DNA of 37,264 nucleotides. Source: Halorubrum coriense DSM 10284. GTDB lineage: Archaea > Halobacteriota > Halobacteria > Halobacteriales > Haloferacaceae. Made by a program: the position numbers and the translations under genes. The notes under the pieces were generated by a model. That model was not told where the DNA came from and did not search any database. It saw only the letters and a program-made list of their open reading frames with translations. Numbering within the stretch: position 1 is the first letter of the stretch; every line of letters begins with the position of its first letter. The stretch covers positions 1-37,264 of the forward strand of contig NZ_AOJL01000030.1 of NCBI RefSeq assembly GCF_000337035.1. Reading direction: 5' to 3'. Positions 7,766-16,254 of this stretch are shown here, piece by piece.

Positions 7766-8082
7766 CCGCGGTCGCGTCCTCGATTCCGCCGACGTGGTAC
7801 CTGCTACTGGCGTCGGCGGTGTTCTGTATCGGGCTGTTCGGCGTTCTCACGCGGCGGAACGTGCTGTACTTCCTCATGAGCGTCGAGCTCATGATGAACG
7901 CGGCCAACATCAATTTCGTCGCGTTCGCGCTGTACTACGGCGACCTCACGGGGCAGGTGTTCGCGCTGTTCGTCATCGCGCTCGCCGCCGCGGAGGTCGC
8001 GATCGGCATCGGCATCATACTCGTGTTATACCGCAACTTCGGCACGACTGACGTAACTGTTCCCGCGGAGATGAGGTGGTAA
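7762..8082 (+). CDS. nuoK: Complex I subunit K (NuoK)
   Basis: A 106-aa subunit with three transmembrane helices. The two membrane-embedded glutamates needed for proton transfer are present as Glu42 (SVELMMNAANINFVAF) and Glu78 (ALAAAEVAIGIGI); their spacing of 36 residues equals that of E. coli Glu36 and Glu72. The N-terminus is about six residues longer than in E. coli. It starts with GTG at 7762, overlapping the nuoJ2 stop by four bases, and nuoL begins one base after its stop. Confidence 0.95.
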   Translation: MTAVASSIPPTWYLLLASAVFCIGLFGVLTRRNVLYFLMSVELMMNAANINFVAFALYYGDLTGQVFALFVIALAAAEVAIGIGIILVLYRNFGTTDVTVPAEMRW

Positions 8083-8083
8083 G

Positions 8084-10132
8084 ATGGTGGACGCATTCGC
8101 ATACGTTCCGGCGATCGTGCTCCTCCCGTTCTTCTCGTTCCTGGTCGCGCTCGGCGCTGGCAGGTACCTCCCGAAGGGGGGTGCCTTCGGCGGCATCGCG
8201 GCGACGGCGGGGTCGTTCCTGCTGTCGATCTGGGTCGCCGCCACCGTCGCGGGCGGACGGGCGTACAACGAGACGCTGTACTACTGGGCCGGCGAGGGCG
8301 GCGCGGGGATCGGGCCGACCGATATCGAGCTCACGTTCGGCGTCCTGATCGACCCCCTGTCGGCGCTGATGCTCGTCATCGTGACGCTCGTGGCGCTGCT
8401 CGTCCACGTCTTCTCGCTCGGCTACATGAACGACGAGGGCGAGACGGGCCTCCCGCGCTACTACGCCGGGCTCGGCCTGTTCACGGCCTCGATGCTCGGC
8501 TTCGTCGTCGCCGACAACCTGCTGATGGCGTTCATGTTCTTCGAGCTGGTCGGGCTCTGCTCGTACCTGCTCATCGGCTTCAACTTCCGGGAGCCGGGAC
8601 CGCCGTCGGCGGCGAAGAAGGCGTTCCTCGTCACCCGCTTCGGTGACTACTTCTTCCTCGTCGGCGTCGTCGCGGTGTTCGCCACCTTCGGCACGGCGCA
8701 GTTCGCCGGCCCCGAGTCGTTCCCGGCGCTCGCCGACGCGGCGCTCAACGGCTCCGGTTCGGTCGCGTGGACTCCTGGCGGCCTCGAACTCGGGACGTGG
8801 CTGACCGTCGTCGGCCTGCTCGTCTTGGGCGGCGTCGTCGGCAAGTCCGCGCAGTTCCCGCTTCACACGTGGCTCCCCGACGCGATGGAGGGCCCGACGC
8901 CCGTCTCCGCGCTCATCCACGCCGCGACGATGGTCGCGGCCGGCGTCTACCTCGTCGCGCGGATGTACGGGTTCTACGTGCTGACCCCGACGACGATGGC
9001 GGTCATCGCCTTCATCGGCGGCTTCACGGCGCTGTTCGCGGCGACGATGGGGCTCGTCAAAGACGAGCTGAAGCAGGTGCTCGCGTACTCCACCATCTCG
9101 CAGTACGGCTACATGATGCTCGCGCTCGGCGCGGGCGGGTACGTGGCCGCGGTCTTCCACCTGACCACCCACGCGTTCTTCAAGGCGCTCCTGTTCCTCG
9201 GCGCCGGTGCGGTCATCATCGCGATGCACCACAACGAGGACATGTGGGACATGGGCGGGCTGAAATCGAAGATGCCCGTCACCTACTACACCTTCCTCGC
9301 CGGGTCGCTGGCGCTCGCGGGCATCTTCCCGTTCGCCGGCTTCTGGTCGAAAGACGAGATCCTCTACGAGGCGCTCGTCCACGGCCTCAACGACCCGCTG
9401 CTGCTCGGCGGGTACGTGATGGGACTGCTCGCGGTGCCGGTCACCGCGTTCTACACCTTCCGCATGGTGTTCCTGACCTTCCACGGCGAGCCGCGGAGCG
9501 ACACCGCCCGAGACCCCGTCCCCGTTCGCTGGAACGTGAAGGGACCGCTGACGGTCCTTGGGTCGCTCGCCGTCGTCACCGGCTTCATCAACATGGTGCC
9601 GGTCCAGAAGGTGCTCGGCCTCGAAGGGATCGACCTGCTCCACCTGTGGCTCGACAACCACTGGGGCGGCATCGAGGGACTCTCCTCGCACCACTACGCC
9701 GATATCGGACCGTACAGCAGCGCGTACCTCGTCGGCGGTGAGACCGGGACCGTCCTCGTCGGTGCTGCCGTCTCGCTCGGTCTGGCGCTGCTCGGACTCG
9801 GACTCGCCTGGCGGCTCTACAACGTGGCGTCGCCGACGGAACACACCGCCAAGCTCGGCGGCATCAAAGACGTGCTGTACAACAACTACTACCTCGACGA
9901 ACTACAGGTCTGGCTCGCGTATCGGACGGAAGACGTCGCGGGCGGCGCGAACACCTTCGATCAGGGGATCATCGACGGCGTCGTGAACGCCGTCTCCTCG
10001 GTGAGCCTCACCGGCGGCGGTCGGATCCGCCAGCTCCAGTCGGGGGTCGTCTCGCAGTACGCCGCGCTACTCACCTTCGGGCTCGTCGCGCTGCTGCTCG
10101 TGCTCGGCGCGACCGGGGGGTGGTTCCTGTGA
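8084..10132 (+). CDS. nuoL: Complex I antiporter-like subunit L (NuoL)
   Basis: A 682-aa polytopic membrane protein, the most distal proton-pumping subunit and a relative of Mrp Na+/H+ antiporters. Conserved elements include FFELVGLCSYLLIGF with Glu154, GKSAQFPLHTWLPDAMEGPTP (253-273) with Lys254, and LIHAATMVAAGVYL (277-290), the proton-channel core. The C-terminal region, with RIRQLQSGVVSQYAALL before a last hydrophobic helix, fits the lateral amphipathic helix and terminal anchor of NuoL. It is somewhat longer than the E. coli protein (613 aa). The last bases form a GTGA overlap with nuoM. Confidence 0.95.
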   Translation: MVDAFAYVPAIVLLPFFSFLVALGAGRYLPKGGAFGGIAATAGSFLLSIWVAATVAGGRAYNETLYYWAGEGGAGIGPTDIELTFGVLIDPLSALMLVIVTLVALLVHVFSLGYMNDEGETGLPRYYAGLGLFTASMLGFVVADNLLMAFMFFELVGLCSYLLIGFNFREPGPPSAAKKAFLVTRFGDYFFLVGVVAVFATFGTAQFAGPESFPALADAALNGSGSVAWTPGGLELGTWLTVVGLLVLGGVVGKSAQFPLHTWLPDAMEGPTPVSALIHAATMVAAGVYLVARMYGFYVLTPTTMAVIAFIGGFTALFAATMGLVKDELKQVLAYSTISQYGYMMLALGAGGYVAAVFHLTTHAFFKALLFLGAGAVIIAMHHNEDMWDMGGLKSKMPVTYYTFLAGSLALAGIFPFAGFWSKDEILYEALVHGLNDPLLLGGYVMGLLAVPVTAFYTFRMVFLTFHGEPRSDTARDPVPVRWNVKGPLTVLGSLAVVTGFINMVPVQKVLGLEGIDLLHLWLDNHWGGIEGLSSHHYADIGPYSSAYLVGGETGTVLVGAAVSLGLALLGLGLAWRLYNVASPTEHTAKLGGIKDVLYNNYYLDELQVWLAYRTEDVAGGANTFDQGIIDGVVNAVSSVSLTGGGRIRQLQSGVVSQYAALLTFGLVALLLVLGATGGWFL

Positions 10133-11661
10133 TACTCGAAGCGCTCATGGCGGCCGCCTTCGTCGGCGCGCTGACCGTGTTCCTCGCGCCCGACGAGTGG
10201 GCGGGTCGGCTGGCGTTCGCCATCAGCCTGATCCCGTTCGTCGGGAGCCTCTACCTGTGGTCCGGCTTCGAGGCCGGCGGCAACGCGCTGCTCGGCGGCG
10301 ATGTCGCGTACGCGACCCAGATCGAGTGGCTCGAAGTCGGCGGTCGCAGCGTCTCGTGGTTCGTCGGGCTCGACGGGATCAGCCTCCCGCTGTTCGTGCT
10401 CACGACGTTCCTCGTCCCGCTGGCGATCCTCAGCGCGTGGACGCCCGTCGACACCCGACAGAGTCAGTTCTATGGCCTCATGCTGTTCATGGAGGCGAAC
10501 CTGCTCGGCGTGTTCGCCGCGCTCGACTTCTTCCTCTGGTTCGTCTTCTGGGAGGCCGTGCTGGTCCCGATGTACTTCCTCATCGGGATCTGGGGCGGTC
10601 CGCGCCGCAAGTACGCCGCGATCAAGTTCTTCGTGTACACGAACGCGGCGTCGCTGCTGATGTTCATCGGCTTCATGAGTCTCGTGTTCGCGCTCGGCGA
10701 CTCGGTGTCGTCGTTCGCGTTACCCGAGATCGCGCAGGCGATAGCCGCGGGCGGGTTGGGTGAGTGGTTCGGTATCGCCCCCGATCAGGTCGCCTTGTTC
10801 GCGTTCCTCGCGATGTTCCTCGGGTTCGCGGTGAAGGTCCCGATCGTGCCGTTCCACACGTGGTTGCCGGACGCGCACGTTCAGGCGCCGACCCCGGCGT
10901 CGGTGCTCCTGGCGGGCGTCCTCCTGAAGATGGGGACGTACGCGCTGCTCCGGTTCAACTTCACGATGCTGCCGAACCAGGCGTCGATGCTCGCGGTCCC
11001 GATCGCGGCGATCGCCGTCATCAGCGTCATCTACGGCGCGATGCTGGCGCTCGCACAGAAGGACCTCAAGCGGATCGTCGCCTACTCCTCCGTCTCGTCG
11101 ATGGGGTACGTCATCCTCGGGCTCATCGTCTTCACCGAGTACGGGGTCGGCGGCGCGACGTTCCAGATGGTCGCACACGGGCTCATCTCGGGACTGATGT
11201 TCATGGCGGTCGGCGTCATCTACAACACCACCCACACCCGGATGGTCGGCGACATGGCCGGCATGGCCGACCGGATGCCGGTCACCGTCGGCATCCTCGT
11301 CGCCGGCGCGTTCGGTTACATGGGGCTCCCGCTGATGGCCGGCTTCGCCGGCGAGTTCTTCATCTTCGTGGGCTCGCTGTCCGCCCCGGCGCTCCCGTAC
11401 GCGCCGGTGTTCACAGCGCTCGCGATGTTCGGAATCGTCATCGTCGCCGGCTACCTGCTGTCGGCGATGCAGAGCACGCTGTTCGGTCCGTTCGAACTGG
11501 AGACCGACTACGAGGTCGGCCCCGCGGCGTTCCACGACGTCGCCCCGCTCGCGGTGCTACTGGTGGCGATCATCGTGCTCGGCGTCGCGCCCGACATCTT
11601 CTTCGAGATGATCCGTGACGCTGCCCTGCCCGTCGTCGAGGGGGTGACGATCGATGGTTAA
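10129..11661 (+). CDS. nuoM: Complex I antiporter-like subunit M (NuoM)
   Basis: A 510-aa polytopic proton-channel subunit. FWEAVLVPMYFLIGIWGG (140-157) holds the conserved Glu142, and a later segment, VKVPIVPFHTWLPDAHVQAP followed by TPASVLLAGVLLKMGTYALLRF, holds the conserved Lys and broken helix. LKRIVAYSSVSSMGYV is the third channel motif. The GTG at 10129 is chosen because it makes the same GTGA overlap with nuoL seen at other junctions in this operon; another GTG at 10120 would add three residues. The 3' end overlaps nuoN by eight bases. Confidence 0.94.
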   Translation: MILEALMAAAFVGALTVFLAPDEWAGRLAFAISLIPFVGSLYLWSGFEAGGNALLGGDVAYATQIEWLEVGGRSVSWFVGLDGISLPLFVLTTFLVPLAILSAWTPVDTRQSQFYGLMLFMEANLLGVFAALDFFLWFVFWEAVLVPMYFLIGIWGGPRRKYAAIKFFVYTNAASLLMFIGFMSLVFALGDSVSSFALPEIAQAIAAGGLGEWFGIAPDQVALFAFLAMFLGFAVKVPIVPFHTWLPDAHVQAPTPASVLLAGVLLKMGTYALLRFNFTMLPNQASMLAVPIAAIAVISVIYGAMLALAQKDLKRIVAYSSVSSMGYVILGLIVFTEYGVGGATFQMVAHGLISGLMFMAVGVIYNTTHTRMVGDMAGMADRMPVTVGILVAGAFGYMGLPLMAGFAGEFFIFVGSLSAPALPYAPVFTALAMFGIVIVAGYLLSAMQSTLFGPFELETDYEVGPAAFHDVAPLAVLLVAIIVLGVAPDIFFEMIRDAALPVVEGVTIDG

Positions 11662-13156
11662 CGGTCTGCCCGGCGTGACGGCGCTGCTGCCGGCGCTGCT
11701 GCTGGCCGCTACCGGACTCGCGCTGCTCCTCGTCGACACGGTGCGTCCCGACGCACGCTCGAACACGTCGATGGCGATCGTCGGCGCGATCGGGTCGCTC
11801 GCCGCGCTCGCGGCCACCGTCTGGCTCACCGCGAGCGGCGGGGTCAGCCCGGACGGCGGCGCGGTCTCGCTGTTCGCGGACGCGATAAAAGTCGACACGC
11901 TGGGGCTGTTCTTCACGGCCATCTTCGCCTCGGTGACCGCGCTGGTGCTGGTCGCCGGACACGACTACTTCGACGACCACACCAACCCGGCGGCGTTCTA
12001 CTCGCTGGTGACGTTCGCCGCGACCGGCATGGCGCTGCTCGCGGTCGCGAACTCGCTCGCGGTCGTGTTCGTCGCCTTGGAGATGGTGTCGCTGCCGTCG
12101 TACGTGCTCGTCGCGTACCTCAAGCAGAACCGGGGGAGCGTGGAGGCGGGGATGAAGTACTTCCTCGTCGGGGCGCTCTCGTCGGCCATCTTCCTGTTCG
12201 GCATCTCGCTCGTGTACGCGGCCACTGGGTCGCTCATCCTCGCCGACATCGCGTCGGCGTCGATCGAGGGCCTCACGGGCGTCCTCGGCGTCGGTATCGT
12301 GATGATGATCGGCGGCGTCGCGTTCAAGACGGCCTCCGTCCCGTTCCACTTCTGGGCGCCGGAGGCGTACGAGGGCGCGCCCGCGCCGGTGAGCGCGTTC
12401 CTCTCGTCGGCCTCGAAGGCCGCCGGGTTCGTCGTCGCGTTCCGCGTGTTCACCGAGGCGTTCCCGCTGGAGATGGCCGTGTCGGCGAACGTCGACTGGA
12501 TGCTCGCGTTCGCGATCCTCGCGGCCGTCACGATGACGCTCGGTAACTTCGCGGCGGCGGTCCAAGAGGAGGTCAAACGGATGTTGGCCTACTCCTCGAT
12601 CGGCCACGCCGGGTACGCGCTCATCGGCGTCGCCGCGCTCACGGTCGACGGGCCCGCAAACGGCACCGTCATGGGGGCCGCGATGGCGCACCTGCTCGTC
12701 TACGGGTTCATGAACACCGGCGCGTTCCTCTTTGTCGCGATGGCGGAGCGGTGGGGCGTCGGCCGCACCTTCGCCGACTACGCGGGGCTCTGGCGGCGCG
12801 CGCCGGTCGCCTCCGTGGCGATGGCCGTGTTCATGTTCTCGCTGGCGGGGCTGCCGCCGTTCGCCGGCTTCTTCTCGAAGTACTTCCTGTTCCAGGCGGC
12901 CATCGACAACGGCTTCGTCTGGCTCGCCGGCCTCGGCGCGATAAACAGCGTCGTGTCGCTGTACTACTACAGCCGGGTGGTGAAGGCGCTGTTCTTAGAC
13001 GACCCCGCGTCGCCGAGCGCGCTCGACGCCATCGACGTGCGCCCGACTGCGCTGTACGCCGCGGTCGTCTTCGCGGCGGTCGCGACGGTGCTGCTCTTAC
13101 CCGGCTTCGGCCCCGTCATCGAGACGGCCGAGGCGGCGGCGTCCGCGCTGTTCTGA
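11654..13156 (+). CDS. nuoN: Complex I antiporter-like subunit N (NuoN)
   Basis: A 500-aa polytopic membrane protein, the third antiporter-like subunit and the last gene of the operon. Key segments are LEMVSLPSYVLVAYLKQNRGS with the conserved Glu in the first channel helix, GVAFKTASVPFHFWAPEAYE with the conserved Lys in the broken-helix region, and EVKRMLAYSSIGHAGYAL. About 14 hydrophobic helices are visible. The ATG lies inside the end of nuoM (ATGGTTAA). After its stop the next gene is a small zinc-ribbon protein with its own promoter-like box, so the nuo operon probably ends here; I see no clear terminator hairpin. Confidence 0.95.
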   Translation: MVNGLPGVTALLPALLLAATGLALLLVDTVRPDARSNTSMAIVGAIGSLAALAATVWLTASGGVSPDGGAVSLFADAIKVDTLGLFFTAIFASVTALVLVAGHDYFDDHTNPAAFYSLVTFAATGMALLAVANSLAVVFVALEMVSLPSYVLVAYLKQNRGSVEAGMKYFLVGALSSAIFLFGISLVYAATGSLILADIASASIEGLTGVLGVGIVMMIGGVAFKTASVPFHFWAPEAYEGAPAPVSAFLSSASKAAGFVVAFRVFTEAFPLEMAVSANVDWMLAFAILAAVTMTLGNFAAAVQEEVKRMLAYSSIGHAGYALIGVAALTVDGPANGTVMGAAMAHLLVYGFMNTGAFLFVAMAERWGVGRTFADYAGLWRRAPVASVAMAVFMFSLAGLPPFAGFFSKYFLFQAAIDNGFVWLAGLGAINSVVSLYYYSRVVKALFLDDPASPSALDAIDVRPTALYAAVVFAAVATVLLLPGFGPVIETAEAAASALF

Positions 13157-13248
13157 CCGCCCGGGCCGATTTTTCGGCCGGCGTTTCGATCCCCGACCTC
13201 CCGACCGGTAGCCACAGATACTCGTTCTTTCGGTCCGTGCGTAGATTC

Positions 13249-13578
13249 GTGTCCCGCACGCGCAGCTATCGGTGTCTGAACTGCCTCGATCACGCGGTCA
13301 CTCGGTCGTTCGACACCTCGCACCTCTCGATGACGTGCCCGAACTGCGGGTCGTTCGAGCGGTTCGCGAACGAGGCGGTGATCGAGCGGTTCGAGTCGCT
13401 CGAGGCGTCGCCGCCGGCGGAGTTCGATTGGGATCGGCTGGAGCGACGCGAAAAGCTGCTCGTCGCCGAGCGCCTCGCTCGCACGGACAAGACGCTCGCC
13501 GACTTCGACGTGGTCGTCGACGAGGAGGCGGCAGACGGAGTTGAAGGGCGGACGGACCCCGAGTCGGGCGACGCGTAG
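13249..13578 (+). CDS. Small zinc-ribbon protein of unknown function
   Basis: A 109-aa soluble protein. The N-terminus has a zinc-ribbon pattern, Cys9-x2-Cys12 and Cys30-x2-Cys33 (CLNC ... CPNC), so it probably binds one zinc ion. The rest (35-109) is charged and likely helical, with RLERREKLLVAERLARTDKT followed by an acidic tail. No characterised family is recognised; small zinc-finger proteins of this kind are common in haloarchaea and some affect gene expression, but nothing here shows that role. The GTG at 13249 is chosen because GTTCTTT lies 19-26 bases upstream, as for a leaderless transcript, and because the zinc ribbon starts just after it. It is convergent with gar1, with no bases between the two genes. 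Confidence 0.75.
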   Translation: MSRTRSYRCLNCLDHAVTRSFDTSHLSMTCPNCGSFERFANEAVIERFESLEASPPAEFDWDRLERREKLLVAERLARTDKTLADFDVVVDEEAADGVEGRTDPESGDA

Positions 13579-13809
13579 CTACCGCGCGTACAATTTGCCG
13601 CCGACGAGGGCGGCGAGTCCGACCCCATTGTTCGGCGTGACCGCCACGTAGGGGCGGTCGACCGGACCGAACACGTCGACGACGCGGCCGACCGTCGAGA
13701 GCGATTCGTCGACGACGCTCGCGCCGATCCGCGGCGGATCGGCGTCGGGGTCGCTGCGGGCGATCGCGAGCCCCCCCGCGGTGCGGACGACGGTGCCGAC
13801 GCGCCGCAC
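13579..13809 (-). CDS. gar1: H/ACA ribonucleoprotein subunit Gar1
   Basis: A 76-aa beta-barrel protein that with Cbf5, Nop10 and L7Ae forms the H/ACA guide-RNA pseudouridylation complex. The diagnostic core is VGRVVDVFGPVDRPYVAV (about 40-57), preceded by PRIGASVVDESLSTVG. The eukaryotic RGG tails are absent, as in all archaeal Gar1 proteins. It starts two bases after the srp19 stop on the same strand, so the two are almost certainly co-transcribed; both encode RNA-binding RNP proteins. Confidence 0.9.
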   Translation of the reverse strand: MRRVGTVVRTAGGLAIARSDPDADPPRIGASVVDESLSTVGRVVDVFGPVDRPYVAVTPNNGVGLAALVGGKLYAR

Positions 13810-13811
13810 GG

Positions 13812-14090
13812 TTACTCCCGGAGCACGCCGAGGTACGCGGCGATCGCCTGTACGAGGTCGTTCTTCGCGGTGTCTTCGGTACCCTTGACCACCACGGAGC
13901 CGCGGGCCTCGAACTCCCGCGAGTAGGCCGCGTCGCGCTCGACGACGGCGTCGTAGCCGACCTGTTGAACGGCCTTCGCTATCTCGTCGACGGTCGGCGC
14001 TTCGACCGCCAGATCCGTCGGGACGCGGCGTCCCTCCGAGCGGGACAGCTCGGCGTCGAAGTAGGCGGGGTAGACGACGTTCTCGACCAT
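13812..14090 (-). CDS. srp19: Signal recognition particle subunit SRP19
   Basis: A 92-aa RNA-binding protein that clamps helices 6 and 8 of SRP RNA to allow SRP54 binding. Family features are [20 protein letters not shown] (5-24), where the Ser-x-x-x-Gly-Arg-Arg-x-Pro stretch contacts the helix 6 tetraloop, and a lysine-containing [22 protein letters not shown] near the end. Its RNA partner is encoded on the other strand at about 32650-32961 in this window, with the expected GNAR loop on helix 6. A CCTTAC box about 23-28 bases upstream on the minus strand (14113-14118) is a plausible promoter for the srp19-gar1 pair. Confidence 0.93.
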   Translation of the reverse strand: MVENVVYPAYFDAELSRSEGRRVPTDLAVEAPTVDEIAKAVQQVGYDAVVERDAAYSREFEARGSVVVKGTEDTAKNDLVQAIAAYLGVLRE

Positions 14091-14150
14091 ATCGGATCCC
14101 CTCGCGCGCGGCGTAAGGTCGTTTCGGACCGGCGCTCGTTCGCCGTCCGG

Positions 14151-16055
14151 TCAGTCCGTGTGGAACTCGAAGCGGGCACCGCCGTTCTCGCCGGCGAGCG
14201 CGTGGGCGGTCCAGCCGTGCGCCTCGGCGATGCGCTCGCTGATGGCCAGCCCGAGGCCGGTCCCCGACTCGTCGGTCGTGAACCCGCTCTCGAACACGCG
14301 GTCGGCGTCGTCCGGGAGGCCGCTCCCGTCGTCCTCGACGTAGAACCCCGCGGTCTCACCGGCTCCGCCGGCCGTCATCGACCCCACCCGGACCGAGAGC
14401 GGATCGTCGGGGGAGTCGCGCCCGCGCTCGACGCCGTCGTCGGGGTTCGCCCGACTGCTCGTGGAACCGTGCTCGACGCTGTTCCGGAAGACGTTCTCGA
14501 GGAGTTCGCGCAGCCGCGTTCGGTTCGCCTCCAGCGTCTCGTCGCGCTCGACGGTCAGGGTCGCGCTGCCCGTGTCGACGCTGCTCCACGCCTCGCGGGC
14601 CGCGTCCGCCAGCGAGACGGCCTCCGTCTCGCCGACCGATCGACCCTCCCGCGCCAGCGAGAGGAGGTCGCCGACGAGTTCGTCCATTCGGTCGATCGCG
14701 TCCGCGGCCCTGTCGAGGTGGTCGGCGTCGCCGGTCTCGCGGGCGAGGTCGACGTACCCCTCCGCGACCGACAGCGGGTTTCGGAGGTCGTGCGAGACGA
14801 TCGAGGCGAACTCGTCGAGCCGCTCGTTCTGTCGCCGAAGCGTCTCCTCGCGCTCTCGGCGGTCGGTCACGTCGGTGTAGATGGCGTACCCGGCCGCGTT
14901 CGCCGCGTCGAGGCGGATCGGGATGACGTGGAGGATGAAGTGGCGCGGCCCGTCCGCCGTGATTCGCGTCACCTCGCGGCGGACGTTCTCGCCGCGTCGG
15001 AGCTGCTCGTTGAGTTCCTCCGCCTCCGTTCCGGCGTCGGCGGGCACGATGTAGTCGTCGATGGACTCGCCGAGCACCGCCTCCGCCTCGTAACCGAACG
15101 TCGACTCGAAGGCGTCGTTCACCTGTCGGACGACGGGCTCGCCGTCGACGTAGTCGTAGGCGACGGCGGGGTCCGGGACGTTCGTGAACAGCGCGAGCAG
15201 GCGGTCGCGCTCGGCCCTGAGCGTCTCGGCGACGGAGAGCCGGTCGAGCGTCTCTTCGAGGTGCGAGGCGAGCAGCTCCGCGAGCCGGCGGTCCGCGTCG
15301 TCGAACTCCCCGTCGCCGTCGGTGGCCGCGAGCTGGAAGACGACGTCGTCGCCCACCGGCACGGTGAGGAGCGTGTCGAACCGGCTCTCGGCGTTCGGGT
15401 TCGGCGCGATCGAGACGTTTCCGGTCTGGACGGCCGTACCGGCCACGCCGGTGCCGACGCGGACCCGGTTACAGTCGTCGACGGGCGTCCCGCTGGAGGC
15501 GACCACCGGCTCGACCCACTCGCCGTCGCGGACGGCGACCACGCTCTGGTACTCGGGAAACACCTGTTCGGCGACCGCGATGGCGGCCCGGTACGCCTCG
15601 TCGACCGACCTGACGGCGGCGAGCTCCGTCATGCCGGCGTTGAGCTGCTCCACTCTCGACGGGGTCCGGGTCGGCTCCGACCGGACCGCGGACCGTTCGC
15701 CCCGGGCGATCAGCCAGGAGAGCGTCTCCGAGAGTGCCTCCGGCGTGCCCGCGACCGCGTCCACGAGCGGATCGGTCGCGACCCGACCGGTCGGGTCGTC
15801 GACGAACGCCACCACGGAACCGGTGCGATCGACCGACCGAACCCGGTCGAGGCCGGCGGCGTCGACGACGACCGTCACGTCGGCCTCGGCGAGTCGTCGC
15901 TCGTCGACGCCGCCGGGCGAGGCGACGTGCGTCTCGACTTCGACTTCCGGGGAGTCGCGGCTCTCGGAGCCGAGGGACCTCCCGACGCTGTCCGCGAGTC
16001 CGGGGTCGGCGTTGAGTAGGAGGACCGACCCGCGCTCGCCCAACGCAGCAGTCAC
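14151..16055 (-). CDS. PAS/GAF-domain sensor histidine kinase
   Basis: A 634-aa soluble sensor kinase with no transmembrane helices. In order: an N-terminal receiver-like domain (8-118) that lacks clear phospho-acceptor features; a GAF domain (about 140-272); a PAS domain (about 283-396); a HisKA dimerisation helix with the phospho-acceptor His422 ([12 protein letters not shown]); and a HATPase domain with N box [11 protein letters not shown] (520-530), G1 DDGSGLP (575-581) and G2 GTGLGLAI (598-605). The catalytic parts are intact. The signal is probably a small cytosolic ligand or redox or light cue sensed by GAF or PAS, but this cannot be read. No response regulator gene is adjacent. It starts with GTG at 16055, and ATATAT at 16083-16088 lies about 30 bases upstream. 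Confidence 0.92.
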   Translation of the reverse strand: MTAALGERGSVLLLNADPGLADSVGRSLGSESRDSPEVEVETHVASPGGVDERRLAEADVTVVVDAAGLDRVRSVDRTGSVVAFVDDPTGRVATDPLVDAVAGTPEALSETLSWLIARGERSAVRSEPTRTPSRVEQLNAGMTELAAVRSVDEAYRAAIAVAEQVFPEYQSVVAVRDGEWVEPVVASSGTPVDDCNRVRVGTGVAGTAVQTGNVSIAPNPNAESRFDTLLTVPVGDDVVFQLAATDGDGEFDDADRRLAELLASHLEETLDRLSVAETLRAERDRLLALFTNVPDPAVAYDYVDGEPVVRQVNDAFESTFGYEAEAVLGESIDDYIVPADAGTEAEELNEQLRRGENVRREVTRITADGPRHFILHVIPIRLDAANAAGYAIYTDVTDRREREETLRRQNERLDEFASIVSHDLRNPLSVAEGYVDLARETGDADHLDRAADAIDRMDELVGDLLSLAREGRSVGETEAVSLADAAREAWSSVDTGSATLTVERDETLEANRTRLRELLENVFRNSVEHGSTSSRANPDDGVERGRDSPDDPLSVRVGSMTAGGAGETAGFYVEDDGSGLPDDADRVFESGFTTDESGTGLGLAISERIAEAHGWTAHALAGENGGARFEFHTD

Positions 16056-16082
16056 GTTGGTACGTGATACCTTGTGGCGAGA

Positions 16083-16088
16083 ATATAT
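16083..16088 (-). promoter_or_regulatory. Probable TATA box of the histidine kinase gene
   Basis: ATATAT, inside a short AT-rich patch in a GC-rich intergenic region, is centred 30 bases upstream of the GTG start at 16055 on the minus strand. This distance fits a leaderless haloarchaeal promoter and supports the chosen kinase start. Confidence 0.5.
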
Positions 16089-16223
16089 GTCTTCTTACCG
16101 GTTGCCGCGGGCGGCCGACCCGTCGGGTTCGTCCGCGTGCTCGTCGCGTTTCGTCCCCGTCGTTTCCCACTCGCGATCGCCTCGCCTTCGGTCGCGTCGG
16201 CGGCGACGAGCGACCCCGGAACC

Positions 16224-16230
16224 CTTTTGG
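16224..16230 (+). promoter_or_regulatory. Probable TATA box of alaS
   Basis: CTTTTGG lies 24-31 bases before the alaS ATG at 16255. The same string or close variants occur at this distance before several other genes in the window, so it is likely the core promoter of a leaderless alaS transcript. Confidence 0.5.
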
Positions 16231-16254
16231 AGCAACACGGGCCACGTTCGTGTA

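Noticed and set aside
13157..14090. Zinc-ribbon, Gar1 and SRP19 genes as a novel RNP system.
   Set aside because: Gar1 and SRP19 are standard archaeal RNP proteins and the zinc-ribbon gene is on the opposite strand with its own promoter; linkage alone does not show a new system.
15184..16254. Open frame upstream of alaS that could extend it by over 350 residues.
   Set aside because: It is the antisense of the histidine kinase gene, and AlaRS begins normally at 16255. High GC leaves many antisense frames open.
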